In this document: positions 26,181 to 35,490 of the stretch, one piece after another
Layout of the letters: each line of letters starts with the position of its first letter
Position numbering within the stretch: position 1 is the first letter of the stretch
Assembly: GCF_900230185.1 (NCBI RefSeq)
Contig: NZ_OCSR01000001.1
Coordinates: 62,001 to 126,000, forward strand
Direction: 5' to 3'
Source of the DNA: Burkholderia sp. OK233
GTDB taxonomy: Bacteria; Pseudomonadota; Gammaproteobacteria; Burkholderiales; Burkholderiaceae
DNA length: 64,000 bases
The notes under the pieces: generated by a model
The model's database searches: none
Told to the model about the DNA's origin: nothing
What the model saw: only the letters and a program-made list of their open reading frames with translations
Program-made: the position numbers and the translations under genes

Positions 26181-27206
26181 ATGCCAAATTATCCGAATGA
26201 ATATTCTGTACTTGATGGCGTTCTGGCCAAGCTGGATCTTCCGTGCCGAAGCGTCGACGCACTCGCGGGGGCGAGCGCAGCGCTGACCGGTTCAGGGTAC
26301 CGCTTGCCGCTGCCTGGCCGCGGCGCCACGCTGGCGCGCTGGCGTGTCCTGGCGACGATCGCCGGCCGTGACCTGTCGCTCGTAAAAATCTATGAGTCGC
26401 ACACGGACGCGCTCGCGATTCTTGCCGAATCACGCGCTCCGATGGCGCTCACGCCCGGGAGCATCTGGGCTGTGTGGGCGGCCGAGCCTCCTGACGCAGT
26501 CTTGCGGGCGGACCGCGACTGCGATGCGGTAATGACACTCACTGGCACCAAAGCGTGGTGCTCAGGAGCGGCCTTCGTCACCGACGCGCTTGTCACCTGC
26601 CGCGACTCGCTCGGGGAAAAATGGCTTGCTGCAGTCCACCTTCGGCAACCCGGTATCCATGTAACCGAACGGGGCTGGCATGCGGTCGGCATGGCAGCAA
26701 CACAAAGTGTTGAAGTCGAGTTTGACGCCGTGCCCGCAACACCTGTCGGCGTATCGGGCGAGTATCTGAGCCGCCCGGGATTCTGGCAGGGTGCAGCGGG
26801 TATTGCGGCCTGCTGGTATGGCGCCGCAGCTGCGCTTGGGAACACCTTGCGTCGCGCGGTCGTGCGTCGCGACGATCCTTACAGGCGCGCACACCTGGGG
26901 ACGGTCGATGCCGCGCTCACCGGCGCCGCCTCAGTACTGCGCGAGACGGCCGCGTGGATCGACGATAACCCGCACTGCAATGCAATGACAGTCGCGCTTC
27001 GTGCCCGCAGCGTGACGGAAGCGGCGGTCTGCACGGTTCTGGAGGCGACAGGACGTGCGTTGGGTGCAACGCCCTTTTGCCGCGACCGCTGGTTTGCGCA
27101 GATGAGTGCCGACTTGCCAGTATTTGTGCGGCAGAGCCACGCGGAACATGACCTCGCTGCGCTCGGCCAGTCGGTTGCGCGCGATCACGATGAGTGGTCG
27201 CTATGA
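26181..27206 (+). CDS. Acyl-CoA dehydrogenase-like protein
   Basis: A 341-residue protein related to acyl-CoA dehydrogenases. The middle domain is visible: LTGTKAWCSGAAFVTDALVT (residues about 115-134) and HLRQPGIHVTERGWHAVGMA (about 152-171), then the C-terminal helical bundle. Length is shorter than the usual 380 residues, mainly at the N-terminus, and the catalytic Glu is not clear, so it may be a divergent member. Its TGA overlaps the ATG of the methyltransferase (27203), so the two are coupled. In many Burkholderia-type genomes a similar gene sits with a PIG-L deacetylase, this methyltransferase and a GT2 glycosyltransferase (compare 33348). Confidence 0.7.
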   Translation: MPNYPNEYSVLDGVLAKLDLPCRSVDALAGASAALTGSGYRLPLPGRGATLARWRVLATIAGRDLSLVKIYESHTDALAILAESRAPMALTPGSIWAVWAAEPPDAVLRADRDCDAVMTLTGTKAWCSGAAFVTDALVTCRDSLGEKWLAAVHLRQPGIHVTERGWHAVGMAATQSVEVEFDAVPATPVGVSGEYLSRPGFWQGAAGIAACWYGAAAALGNTLRRAVVRRDDPYRRAHLGTVDAALTGAASVLRETAAWIDDNPHCNAMTVALRARSVTEAAVCTVLEATGRALGATPFCRDRWFAQMSADLPVFVRQSHAEHDLAALGQSVARDHDEWSL

Positions 27207-27802
27207 CGACGCGCGTACAGTATTTTGACGACAAGTTCCGACGCGACGATGACCCCTGGCGGTGCAACATCAGTTGGTACGAGCGGCGAAAGCGCGCGCT
27301 CATGCTGGCCGCACTACCACGCGAGCGTTTTAGGCATGGGTTTGAGCCGGGTTGCGGCAACGGATCAATTGCAGCGGAACTTGCCGCGCGCTGCGATCGG
27401 CTGTTGTGTTCGGATTTTTCATCGCGTGCGGTAGAGCTCACCCGCCATCGCCTCATTGGCATTCCCGGGGCACGCGTCGAGCAGCTTGAGATGCCTGAGC
27501 ATTGGCCCCATGAACGATTCGACCTGATCGTGCTCAGCGAACTGGCGTATTACCTCGCGCCACGCAAACTCGCGTCACTCGTCGAGCACGTGCTGTTGTC
27601 ATTGACAGACGATGGTTACGTAGTGAGTTGCCACTGGCGGTACCCGATCGAACCATGGGCGCAGACAGTTGACGACATATCGAACGCGTTCCGTCGGCCC
27701 GGATTACTGCATCGAATGGTTGAACACGTGGAACCGGATTTCACACTCGAACTCTGGTCAAAGTGCGCTCGCTCTGTCGCGCAATGGGAGGGCCTGGTGT
27801 GA
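27203..27802 (+). CDS. SAM-dependent methyltransferase, NodS-like
   Basis: A 199-residue class I methyltransferase: FDDKFRRDDDPWRCNISWYE (residues about 7-26), the SAM-binding GFEPGCGNGSIAAELAA (about 45-61), DFSSRAVELTRHRL, then FDLIVLSELAYYLAP (about 107-121). The N-terminal DPW and the E-P-G-C-G-N-G motif I are typical of the NodS family, whose rhizobial member N-methylates Nod-factor backbones. The start is set by the ATGA overlap with the previous gene. It is complete. The natural substrate here is unknown; a sugar or amine product of the dispersed pathway is plausible. Confidence 0.8.
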   Translation: MTTRVQYFDDKFRRDDDPWRCNISWYERRKRALMLAALPRERFRHGFEPGCGNGSIAAELAARCDRLLCSDFSSRAVELTRHRLIGIPGARVEQLEMPEHWPHERFDLIVLSELAYYLAPRKLASLVEHVLLSLTDDGYVVSCHWRYPIEPWAQTVDDISNAFRRPGLLHRMVEHVEPDFTLELWSKCARSVAQWEGLV

Positions 27803-28034
27803 TCGGCATCGCGATGCGAGGAATTAGGCCCCTTGACACGCTGCTGGGTATCGTCGTTCGTCAGCCTACCGTCTGTGGCTGCGCGCGCCCAGCGATCGTG
27901 CCGTTACAATCGCTAAGCAGACGCTGGACGTGCTTGTTGCGAAGAAGACATCATCGATCATGCATTGGACCAGGAACTGGGATCTGATGCGTTGACTACT
28001 CGAAAGACCGGTAAGGTCGACCAGGAATACTTCG

Positions 28035-28279
28035 TCGCATTCAATTGTGGCTCTGTACCCGAGGTGATCGATCACGGCGCCATCGGTTATATCTGCGAGG
28101 ACGTTCAGAGTGCCATACGTACGTTGCAACATCTCAACGAACTGTCGCGAACGGAAATACTGGCTCGATTCGAACGGCGCTTCGGTGCCAGGACCATGGC
28201 GCAGAAATGCGTCGACAGCTTTGGGGCGCTGCGTCACGGCGGGCAACGCACAGCGATACTGCAAGCCGTCACCGGTTGA
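28035..28279 (+). pseudogene. GT4 glycosyltransferase, C-terminal fragment
   Basis: About 80 codons match the C-terminus of the intact GT4 gene at 35910-36974: VAFNCGSVPEVIDHGAIGYI against VIAFNRGSVPEVISHGVTGY, then LSRTEILARFERRFGARTMA against LSRTEIRAAFVHRFTARAMA. The GSVPEV loop that contacts the nucleotide sugar is retained, but the whole N-terminal domain is missing. A truncated duplicate that ends at the natural stop. Confidence 0.75.
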
Positions 28280-29055
28280 TTCGTGTCTGGACGGAGCTGG
28301 GTCTGGAGGGGAGTGCGATCCGCTGGCTATGGGTCACGGGGTTGACTTCGCAGGGTCAAGGTCACAGATCCCGTTCGTTTGCCGCGACGCATTGGGTTCG
28401 CACGGAACGGGTCGAATCTACATTCATGATCGTTATGGTGTTCAGTACACCGACGCTGGAGCCCACCTGGCTGAAAGGCGCCGTAAATCGCTCAAGCGGG
28501 AAATATCATTTGTCCGTTCGTGGACGATGGAAGTCATCCCGACATTACTGGACAGGACGTTCTGCAGTGTGGTCTGCCCGTGCATCCAACCGTTGCCGTT
28601 GGACGCGCTCGGATAAGCGCGGTTGCACCGTCGCAACTACTCGGAGGCGCGGTGCCCGTGACTCTAGCCGATCGCATGCCAACGCTTCTTCACGGTTCAC
28701 TTCATTGCAGCCCGGTACGTTGGGCGTTGTCTATTCCATTCCAGGTCGCCACTCTCACCCGTGCTGCACTGCGGGGGCACGTGCCTTGCTGCCGGTTGGA
28801 CATAAAAATGATCCCACTCGGCCCAGATCGCGGTTCCGTCCAGCGGCAAGCAGGTCGACTGAAGGCAGGTTGTACCGTCTGGCGCCGCGATCAGTCTTTG
28901 AAGTCTTTACCCGAGTTCAAGTATGCCTCTGTGTGGCTCCCTGCCGTGAGCTGGCGGAGAACACGACATATCGTTCCGCGTTTGCGCCGTCATTCTGGTC
29001 GGTCTCAGCGGATGTGTAGATCAATGTCTTCTATTGAAATTTCAAGGAGATTCTC
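28280..29055. other. No intact gene; decayed DNA with a PRC-barrel tail
   Basis: About 775 bases without an intact gene. A PRC-barrel C-terminal remnant is at about 28876-28932 (separate entry). The rest is open in patches without domains. The last 20 bases hold the AAGGAG of the ferritin-like gene. Confidence 0.45.
28876..28932 (+). pseudogene. PRC-barrel protein, 3' tail remnant
   Basis: The plus strand reads QSLKSLPEFKYAS, matching the C-terminus of the exported PRC-barrel proteins (SLKALPEFRYAS at 34705, SVEALPEFKYA at 22589). A stretch just upstream, in another frame, resembles the preceding QLILPDAT-type segment. All else is lost, so only the last 15-20 codons remain. Confidence 0.5.
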
Positions 29056-29601
29056 ATGTCCCAGAAACCCTTCCTGACGGACGTCCAGACCTTGCGCAAG
29101 CGTGCCCGTCAGCATATCGACGAAGGTGCGGTAACGGCTGGCTACGAGGCGGACCGCGAAACTGTCCTGAAATTACTCAACGACTCGCTGGCCACAGAAA
29201 TCGTCTGTGTGCTGAGGTACAGGCGCCATCACTTCATGGCAAAGGGACCGGCATCCAAAAGCGTCGCAGATGAGTTTCTGGTCCATTCGAACGAGGAGCA
29301 GGGTCATGCCGATCAGATTGCAGAACGCATAGTCCAGTTGGGTGGCGAACCCAACTTTGCACCCGACGGATTGGTGAGCCGGAGCCACGCTGAATATGTG
29401 GAAGGCACATCCCTCGTAGACATGATCAAGGAAGACCTTGTCGCTGAGCGCATCGCCATCGACAGTTATCGCGACATCATCCAGTACCTCGGCGAAAAAG
29501 ACCCGACGACGCGGCGCATGATGGAGGGAATTCTCGCAGTGGAAGAAGAACACGCTGACGACATGGCGGATTTGCTCGGAGGCCTGCCGGCAAAGAGCTG
29601 A
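29056..29601 (+). CDS. Ferritin-like (bacterioferritin/Dps-type) protein
   Basis: A 181-residue four-helix-bundle protein: LLNDSLATEIVCVLRYRRHH (residues about 40-59) supplies the first Glu, SNEEQGHADQIAERIVQLGG (about 76-95) the E-x-x-H pair, KEDLVAERIAIDSYRDIIQY (about 122-141) a further Glu, and VEEEHADDMADLL (about 160-172) the last E-x-x-H. That is the diiron ligand pattern of ferritins and bacterioferritins. AAGGAG precedes the ATG. It likely stores or detoxifies iron and peroxide, and fits the stress theme of the region. Confidence 0.8.
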   Translation: MSQKPFLTDVQTLRKRARQHIDEGAVTAGYEADRETVLKLLNDSLATEIVCVLRYRRHHFMAKGPASKSVADEFLVHSNEEQGHADQIAERIVQLGGEPNFAPDGLVSRSHAEYVEGTSLVDMIKEDLVAERIAIDSYRDIIQYLGEKDPTTRRMMEGILAVEEEHADDMADLLGGLPAKS

Positions 29602-29760
29602 GCGGACGGCCCACGCAAGAGCGGGGCAAAGTCGATTTCAATCTATCTGTAGGCTCCCAGAACTGGCGGCCCGCGCGTTCAGAGTCGACTGTAGCGCGGT
29701 GCCGGCGGGCGAGAGTCCCGACTTGGCCATGGTGCACGTAGTTACGTCGGCCGTATCTGA

Positions 29761-31008
29761 CTACATTCCGGCTAGTGCATATCGGCGGCAATGTTCGAGG
29801 TATCCAGCTTCGTGACTACTGACGAGTTCGACAATGCTGTTCCATAGCCAAGGGGGGGCATCAATGGTCTTGGAACGGTTGCGCCTCAACTCTTTCAGCC
29901 AGGCCCGGCGGGAGCCGTGATCCATCTGTCGGGCGTGTGCTTTACCGACGATCTGCGCGAGGTAGCGCGCCACATCCATCGCTTCGGCCTGACTGATTTG
30001 TTCAACCTCGAGTTTAATGTCCTGCGGAAGTAATTCCCGGATGACCACTGACCGGTCCTGCAATCGGTCTGCGCGCATCCGTTCGCCTAGAAACGGCGAC
30101 AGGTGGCGCGCCCCTTCAAGGACGCGTTCCGCGTTGTCGCGTGGCATACTTGCGCCCGAGTATCGAGGGGCTGCCGCCTTTATCCCTTCCTTTATATCGA
30201 CAAGGCAAAGGTCGTCTCCCTCAACCACACCGCCGTCCACGTCGAGTAGCACGGCATAGCGCAGGCGGCCAAGCGAACTACACCCTTTCACCCAATAGGC
30301 GGCATCTAGCACGGTCACCTGACCGCTATCACTGCGTCCCCGCAGACTGGTGGCGAGCTGGCTGATGGCACCCTTTTCGAACAATGAGGATATCTGTGCA
30401 GCTTCATCCTTCGTGAGGGGCCAGAAACGCTTGCCGAGCGGGATCGTCGGCCTGGTGTCTTCAAGGCGTTCGACTGCCAGGTGCTTCCAGGATCGGCGGA
30501 CCGCTTCCTTCATGACAACCCGCACGGTCTCTGGCTTTTCGCCAAGATCGAGATGCTTTCCCTTTGCGGCCTTGTCGAACGCGCATTCATATCCATCGGC
30601 GAGCGCCTCCATCATATGGACCGTAGTCAGCCCGGGCAGGTCCGAACCACGCGCGGCGGTCGCAAGCGATAGCCCTAGCCGAATCAGATCGTGGGCGGGA
30701 TTTCCGATAACGGTCTGGTCGAGATCCCGGATCTGAACTTCGACGCGGCCCTGGGCATCCGCAACAGGACCCAGGTTGCCGGTGTGACAGTCTCCGCAGA
30801 TCCATATCGCGGGGCCCTCGGGCAAAGCTTTATTGTCACTTGCATCAAGCCATTCGTAAAACTGCGTGGTGTTCCCACGGACATAGGCATGGGCTGACCG
30901 CGCCATTTTTGCGTTACGTGTGGCAAGCAGGATGGCCTGCCGGCTTTTGAAGTCAGGCAGTTTCTCACCGTCTGTACGCTTCTTTTCGTCGGTTCGCTTT
31001 TTGGCCAT
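29761..31008 (-). CDS. DUF2252 family protein
   Basis: A 415-residue protein of the DUF2252 family, related to protein-kinase-like folds. Diagnostic segments are HAYVRGNTTQFYEWL (residues about 41-55), IWICGDCHTGNLGPV (about 67-82), IRDLDQTVIGNPAHDLIRLG (about 92-111) and VGKAHARQMD near the C-terminus (about 362-371). The GDxHxxN and DxD-like motifs resemble the catalytic elements of aminoglycoside-phosphotransferase-like kinases, but the substrate is unknown. The start at 31008 has no strong Shine-Dalgarno. It is intact and stands alone. Confidence 0.85.
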   Translation of the reverse strand: MAKKRTDEKKRTDGEKLPDFKSRQAILLATRNAKMARSAHAYVRGNTTQFYEWLDASDNKALPEGPAIWICGDCHTGNLGPVADAQGRVEVQIRDLDQTVIGNPAHDLIRLGLSLATAARGSDLPGLTTVHMMEALADGYECAFDKAAKGKHLDLGEKPETVRVVMKEAVRRSWKHLAVERLEDTRPTIPLGKRFWPLTKDEAAQISSLFEKGAISQLATSLRGRSDSGQVTVLDAAYWVKGCSSLGRLRYAVLLDVDGGVVEGDDLCLVDIKEGIKAAAPRYSGASMPRDNAERVLEGARHLSPFLGERMRADRLQDRSVVIRELLPQDIKLEVEQISQAEAMDVARYLAQIVGKAHARQMDHGSRRAWLKELRRNRSKTIDAPPWLWNSIVELVSSHEAGYLEHCRRYALAGM

Positions 31009-31142
31009 GGCGTGATCTCGAGATAAAGTGGACGTGGTCCAGAGGCATCGCTTATTGGATAGAATGCACCAAAAGTTATTGGCGCGCGCGGGCCCGGTAT
31101 GTCAGGGAGATTGTGCTTAATTCGTGTCCGGCGATATTTCGC

Positions 31143-32008
31143 TCACTCGCGTGGCAGTTGGCCCACAACCCGTTTCCTTACCCGACCGTTCCGCAAAGTC
31201 GCCGGCTGGGCGTTCCGGGCAAGCTTCAGCCCTTCAAGAACGACAGAGTCGTAGTATTCGACAAGGGGCATTTCCTTCAACAATGTCTCGGCTTGCTGGA
31301 GCGCTTCCTGGGGATCGTCTGCCAGTATCCGTTGATAGAAGTTGGTCGGCGGAGTGAGCGGTGGGCGATCCCCGAAAAGCACGTTGATGAATTCCAGTTT
31401 CTCGATACAGGTGGCAACCGCCAGAACGATGCCGGTGGTCTCAAGGGGGTTGACGACTGGCGATAGGAATTGCTGTGCCAGGGAGATGGGCGACGCAGGC
31501 GGCTCGTGGACCTCCACGGGCATCGGTGCTTTTTCAGCCGGTCGCGCCGACACGGGACTGCCTCCGCCGTTTGCCCTGGTAGGACGCGAGAGACGCTTGA
31601 GCGCGTTTGATGCGGTCTCGAGAAACGCGTCGGCTCGTCCAACTGTCGACTCTTGCACACGTGCGATCTTTTTTCTATGGCGGCCTGGTACTGAGGTGCC
31701 TCGGTCGCGAGTTGGGCGATCTGGGCGCCGAGCAGGGTTCCTACACCTGCGATCAGAGTCAACGCCAAAAGGACCGCAACTACAACAGAAGGTAGTTGTC
31801 CCTGTTTCAGACGCCGAAGCAAATCGACCAACGGTGCCGCAAGAAAGCTGAGCAGGACCGCAAGCGTGATTGGGACTAGAACGACCCGTTCAAGATCCAG
31901 GGCGAAAATTACAACGACGGAGGTAACAAGGGACGTCAACGCTCGGAGATGGGGGGCATCCGTAGGCGCCACCTTTGTCGCTGGCCATCGTGGCGGATTC
32001 GGAGTCAT
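31143..32008 (-). pseudogene. AI-2E/PerM-family transporter, frameshifted and internally deleted
   Basis: From 32008 the minus strand encodes the start of an AI-2E family protein: VVVIFALDLERVVLVPITLA, VLLSFLAAPLVDLLRRL and AVLLALTLIAGVGTLLGAQI. In a run of A near 31668 the frame shifts by one base and continues at QESTVGRADAFLETASNALK. The later sequence jumps from PLETTGIVLAV (a mid-protein segment) directly to EKLEFINVLFGDRPPLTP, which normally lies about 200 residues further on. So most of the membrane core is deleted. The C-terminus then runs to 31143. Not functional. Confidence 0.8.
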
Positions 32009-33347
32009 CTAAGCTTGCAGGAGGGGTATAACGCGCTATTACACGTTCTATCCGGCATAGAACGGGTCTGGCGGTCTGGTACGTATTCGGTTCCGACTGG
32101 GCCGGAAATGGCAGGCCATGGACACTGCCTTTCTGTGTCTCGCGGTGGGACACGGATTACAAATCGGGTCAACCGGTACCAACATGAGAGAACCGCGTGG
32201 CTTACGAACGAACCTCGTTGCAATCGGGCAAGGGCGCTCAGAGAGCGGGAGCGAACCATCCCGATCGGATTTTCACGGGCACGCCCTAACTTGATCGCTC
32301 CATGACGCGTAACGATGCATCGAGCCTCATTAGCCGCGCGCGATGCATTGGAAGCAGCACTACCGCATGGAGGGAATCGAGGCGACTGCGCCAGTACGAC
32401 GGCGAAAATATGTCCGAACAGATTTTCCAGCTGCAGAATCTCTCGGTTCATTTCATGGTGAGTCATTTTTTGTTCCGAAACTGCTCTGTGGGCAGAAGGC
32501 GTCCTGTGGCGCGCCGGAGAGTGCAGTGCGGCGTCGGCCGCCTTCATTCCATAGCAATCGGTCGTTCGTCTCAGGTTAGTTGTACTGCCCTTCATGACGT
32601 CGTGGGTTGCCACCCGGTTCCACGTGCGGGCGAATGACTCGTGCACTAACCTAACGCCCTGTGAATCCGCATGAAGGCAAGTGGTACCTGTTGAAACCGC
32701 GTGCGGCACCGACGCGCCGCGCGGTGGCGTCAAATATGAAGCGTCCGTGGCCGGCACATGGCAGCTGCCATGCGAGGCAGTGCAACGTGAAGGGCGCTCC
32801 CGGAACGCGCTCATCCGACACATGCCGCCATGTGGTCGCAGCCATCATGTCTGCGACGCTGCCGACGATTGACGATTCGCGCGACGATGGGAATCGGCGC
32901 TCGCAGGTTCGACGTAGTCGCGGCGAACTCCACCAGGCGTTACCGGTGCTGCGCAACGATCATGCCAGTGCTCGAAGTGGTAAAGACCGTCAACTCGCAG
33001 TGCCGCCGGTCCATCGGAAAATCGGGCGATGCCGGTCTGAAAAACGTACGGAACGCCTCCCGACAGTTGCGATCGATCGCGATGGACAGTATGCGCCCGC
33101 ACTCCACCGCAGAAAACCACAGGCCACATCTCGCGCTCGGTCCAGAAATTGCTGGTCCGTGGGACCATGTAGAGAAGAGAAGACAGGGCGAGCTAGGGCG
33201 CGTGTGAGGATGCGTTCTGAGCGCACACATGCTTGGCACTGCCACCTTCTATCCGCCATCAGTACAGCCGGCTCAACGCGGCAGTGCTTTTTCATCGGTC
33301 CGTCATGTCCGTGTGCGCACGGACAGAACAACAAAACGGAGTGCAAA
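32009..33347. other. No supported gene (long non-coding or decayed stretch)
   Basis: About 1340 bases without a recognisable gene. Long frames on both strands overlap each other, none has a domain, and codon usage is not gene-like. The right end (33330-33347) contains the GGAG and leader of the GT2 gene. In related gene orders a PIG-L deacetylase would be expected near here, but I see no trace of it. Confidence 0.45.
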
Positions 33348-34055
33348 ATGATCGGCATTATTATTCCGGCCCACAACGAGGGCTGCTGCATCGGGGAGTG
33401 CGTTAGCGCCGCAATGCTGGCGGCGCGCCACAAGGAGCTCGGCGGCGAGGACGTGCAGGTGACGGTGGTGCTGGACTCGTGCATGGACGATACGGGCCAG
33501 ATTGCCGCGTCACTGGGTGCGCAGATCATCGAGGTCGCGGGCCGCAATATCGGCATGGCCCGCGCGACGGGCGCGCGCGCTGCGCTAGAAAGCGGTGCGC
33601 GATGGCTCGCCTTCACGGATGCCGACTCTGTGGTTCCTGCAGACTGGCTTGTCCAGCAGTTGCGCTGCAGCGCGGACGCGGTATGCGGCATAATCGGCGT
33701 TCACGACTGGTCAGGGCACTGCGACGCGGTGCGGGAAGACTTTCTCAGGACATACTGCGACGCTGACGGCCACCATCATATTCATGGTGCGAATCTCGGT
33801 GTCTCCGCGACCGCATACCTTAGAGCGGGCGGATTCCCGTTGCTTGAATCTAACGAAGATGTCGCCTTCGTCCAGGCGCTGATTGGCACCGGCGCCACTA
33901 TCGCGTGGACCGCATCGACGCGTGTCGTGACAAGCGCACGGATGGACTGCCGGGCTCGCCGGGGATTTGGTGCAACGTTGCGGGGGGTCAGCAGACGATT
34001 GGCGCCACTGGGCTGGCCCCGCGCCGCATTGCTCGATGAATTCGAGCCAGAGTGA
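33348..34055 (+). CDS. Family 2 glycosyltransferase
   Basis: A 235-residue GT-A glycosyltransferase: IGIIIPAHNEGCCIGECVSA (residues 2-21), VTVVLDSCMDDTGQIAASLG (about 42-61), RNIGMARATGARAALESGAR (about 68-87), then LAFTDADSVVPADWLVQQLR with the D-x-D metal motif, HGANLGVSATAYLRAGGFP and SNEDVAFVQAL near the end. It lacks transmembrane segments. GGAG precedes the ATG. This is the fourth typical member of the acyl-CoA-dehydrogenase/methyltransferase/PIG-L cluster; here it is 5.5 kb away from the other two. Confidence 0.85.
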   Translation: MIGIIIPAHNEGCCIGECVSAAMLAARHKELGGEDVQVTVVLDSCMDDTGQIAASLGAQIIEVAGRNIGMARATGARAALESGARWLAFTDADSVVPADWLVQQLRCSADAVCGIIGVHDWSGHCDAVREDFLRTYCDADGHHHIHGANLGVSATAYLRAGGFPLLESNEDVAFVQALIGTGATIAWTASTRVVTSARMDCRARRGFGATLRGVSRRLAPLGWPRAALLDEFEPE

Positions 34056-34145
34056 ACAAGGAAGGTTGTGCACGGGGCACGGATAGTTCGCCACGCGCGC
34101 AGGGTCAATTTCACGACGGACTGACGCAGTACGCGAAGGTGCCTG

Positions 34146-34180
34146 CTCGAACCTCGAACCTCGAACCTCGAAGCTCGCAC
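34146..34180. repeat. Heptanucleotide tandem repeat
   Basis: Three perfect CTCGAAC units followed by one CTCGAAG and a degenerate CTCGCAC. It lies 33 bases upstream of the SYLF lipoprotein ATG, in its leader, and could be a variable-number repeat that alters spacing. Confidence 0.7.
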
Positions 34181-34212
34181 TTCGCGTTGATCGTTGATAT
34201 CTCGGGAGAACA

Positions 34213-34806
34213 ATGATGCTCAGGAGACAGTTCATTCTGAGCGCGAGCGCGGCGCTCGCAACGGGCGGCTTCGGTCTGGCTGGCTGCACGACTACGCCCC
34301 CGAAATCCGGATCGGACACGTCGGAAAATGCCGATAAGCGCCGGTCCATCAATGCCGGTGTCGATACAACGCTCGCGCGACTGTACACCGCCGCCAGTGG
34401 TTCGCGCGAACTCGTCGCGAAAGCGCGCGGTGTGCTGGTGTTCCCGTCCGTCATCCAGGCCGGTTTCTGGATCGGCGGGCAGTACGGCGAAGGCGCGCTG
34501 CGCGTGGGTGGCCAGACGGCCGGCTACTACAGCACGACGGGCGGCTCGTTCGGTCTGCAGATCGGCGCGCAGTCCAAGGCGATCATTTTCCTGTTCATGA
34601 CGCAGGATGCGCTCGACCGCTTCCGCAACAGCGATGACTGGGCCGTCGGCGCCGACGCGACGGTCGCCGTGGTGAAGGTCGGGGCGAACGGCAATATCGA
34701 TACGTCAACCGCGACTGACCCGATACAGGCCTTCGTGCTGACCAATGCGGGCCTGATGGCCGGCGTGTCGCTGGAAGGCACCAAGGTCACGCGGCTCAGG
34801 ATCTGA
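34213..34806 (+). CDS. SYLF/YSC84-domain lipoprotein
   Basis: A 197-residue protein with a lipoprotein signal (RRQFILSASAALATGGFGLA then GC at residues 25-26, the lipobox LAGC). The SYLF domain follows: VDTTLARLYTAASGSRELVA (about 50-69), KARGVLVFPSVIQAGFWIGG, then GYYSTTGGSFGLQIGAQSKA and ALDRFRNSDDWAVGADATVA, ending LMAGVSLEGTKVTRLRI. SYLF domains bind phospholipids; the mature protein is probably outer-membrane-associated. Its 3' end overlaps a convergent PRC-barrel frame by about 100 bases. A heptamer repeat precedes the start. Confidence 0.85.
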   Translation: MMLRRQFILSASAALATGGFGLAGCTTTPPKSGSDTSENADKRRSINAGVDTTLARLYTAASGSRELVAKARGVLVFPSVIQAGFWIGGQYGEGALRVGGQTAGYYSTTGGSFGLQIGAQSKAIIFLFMTQDALDRFRNSDDWAVGADATVAVVKVGANGNIDTSTATDPIQAFVLTNAGLMAGVSLEGTKVTRLRI

Positions 34807-35490
34807 CACGCTGGGTCCTGGCGGTCCAGGCGACGCGTATCTGAATTCGGGCAATGCTTTCAGCGAGTCCCGGGTGGCGCCAGGCAAACGCATCTGTTTA
34901 TCGACGACGTGCAGACTGTCAAAGGGCACCGCGACCTGGTGGGTACCGGGACCGGGAATACCACCGACGGACAGAATGGCGTAGGTCACCCGATCTTTGG
35001 GGCTCACGACCAGATCGTCGATCGTTCCGATCGTGTCCGTGCGCTCGTTGTAGACGGTCGAGCCGATGACCCTGGAGGCCCTGTATCCGGACGTCAGCTG
35101 AACGACATCGCCCCGGGTCGTGTTGATCGATTGCACCGTCCCCTGGGCCCGCAGGGTGTCAGTGACAAAAGCGTTGGCGAGCATCAGCGCGCACTTAACG
35201 ATCGCGAACTTCGTATCGACCTCGCTACGTGTCAGTCAACGAAGGAGCGAATGGGGCCGCCAGGCGCGATCGTGCCGTTCGCGGCGAAAGCCATGCTGCT
35301 CACCGCCCGCGCTCCCATCATTCTCATGTTAGCGCCTCATTGCGGCGAGCCGACAGTCGTCATGCGCGGAGCGCGCCGGTTGTATCACGCAATGTAATTT
35401 CGTACTCCCCAATGCACTCACTTTATCGGTCCGGCGGGGACGGAGACGGCGACATGGCGCAGCGGCAACGGCGCGGCCAGGCACGCCGTT
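34470..35490. repeat. Segmental duplication copy B (SYLF 3' part, PRC-barrel, flank)
   Basis: Same orientation as copy A (14663-15680). Similarity begins inside the SYLF coding region (GGGCAGTACGGCGAAGGCGC) and ends about 1020 bases later in the non-coding flank. This copy has the complete SYLF gene, so it is probably the parent. Confidence 0.75.
34705..35184 (-). CDS. PRC-barrel protein, start codon and natural stop altered (copy B)
   Basis: A 159-codon frame. The PRC-barrel core is intact (SGYRASRVIGSTVYNERTD, IGTIDDLVVSPKD, AILSVGGIPGPGTHQVAVPF, SLKALPEFRYAS). Two things are odd. The ATG that begins the signal peptide in copy A is ACG here (35214), so translation could start only at ATG 35184, ten codons in, leaving a damaged export signal. 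And no stop follows EFRYAS; the frame continues about 40 codons antisense to the end of the SYLF gene. Functionality is doubtful; it may be an early-stage pseudogene. Confidence 0.55.
   Translation of the reverse strand: MLANAFVTDTLRAQGTVQSINTTRGDVVQLTSGYRASRVIGSTVYNERTDTIGTIDDLVVSPKDRVTYAILSVGGIPGPGTHQVAVPFDSLHVVDKQMRLPGATRDSLKALPEFRYASPGPPGPSVSDPEPRDLGAFQRHAGHQARIGQHEGLYRVSRG

Noticed and set aside
32661..33347. Upstream extension of the GT2 gene giving a 464-codon frame
   Set aside because: The GT2 start at 33348 has a Shine-Dalgarno and begins the glycosyltransferase fold; the upstream 229 codons show no domain.
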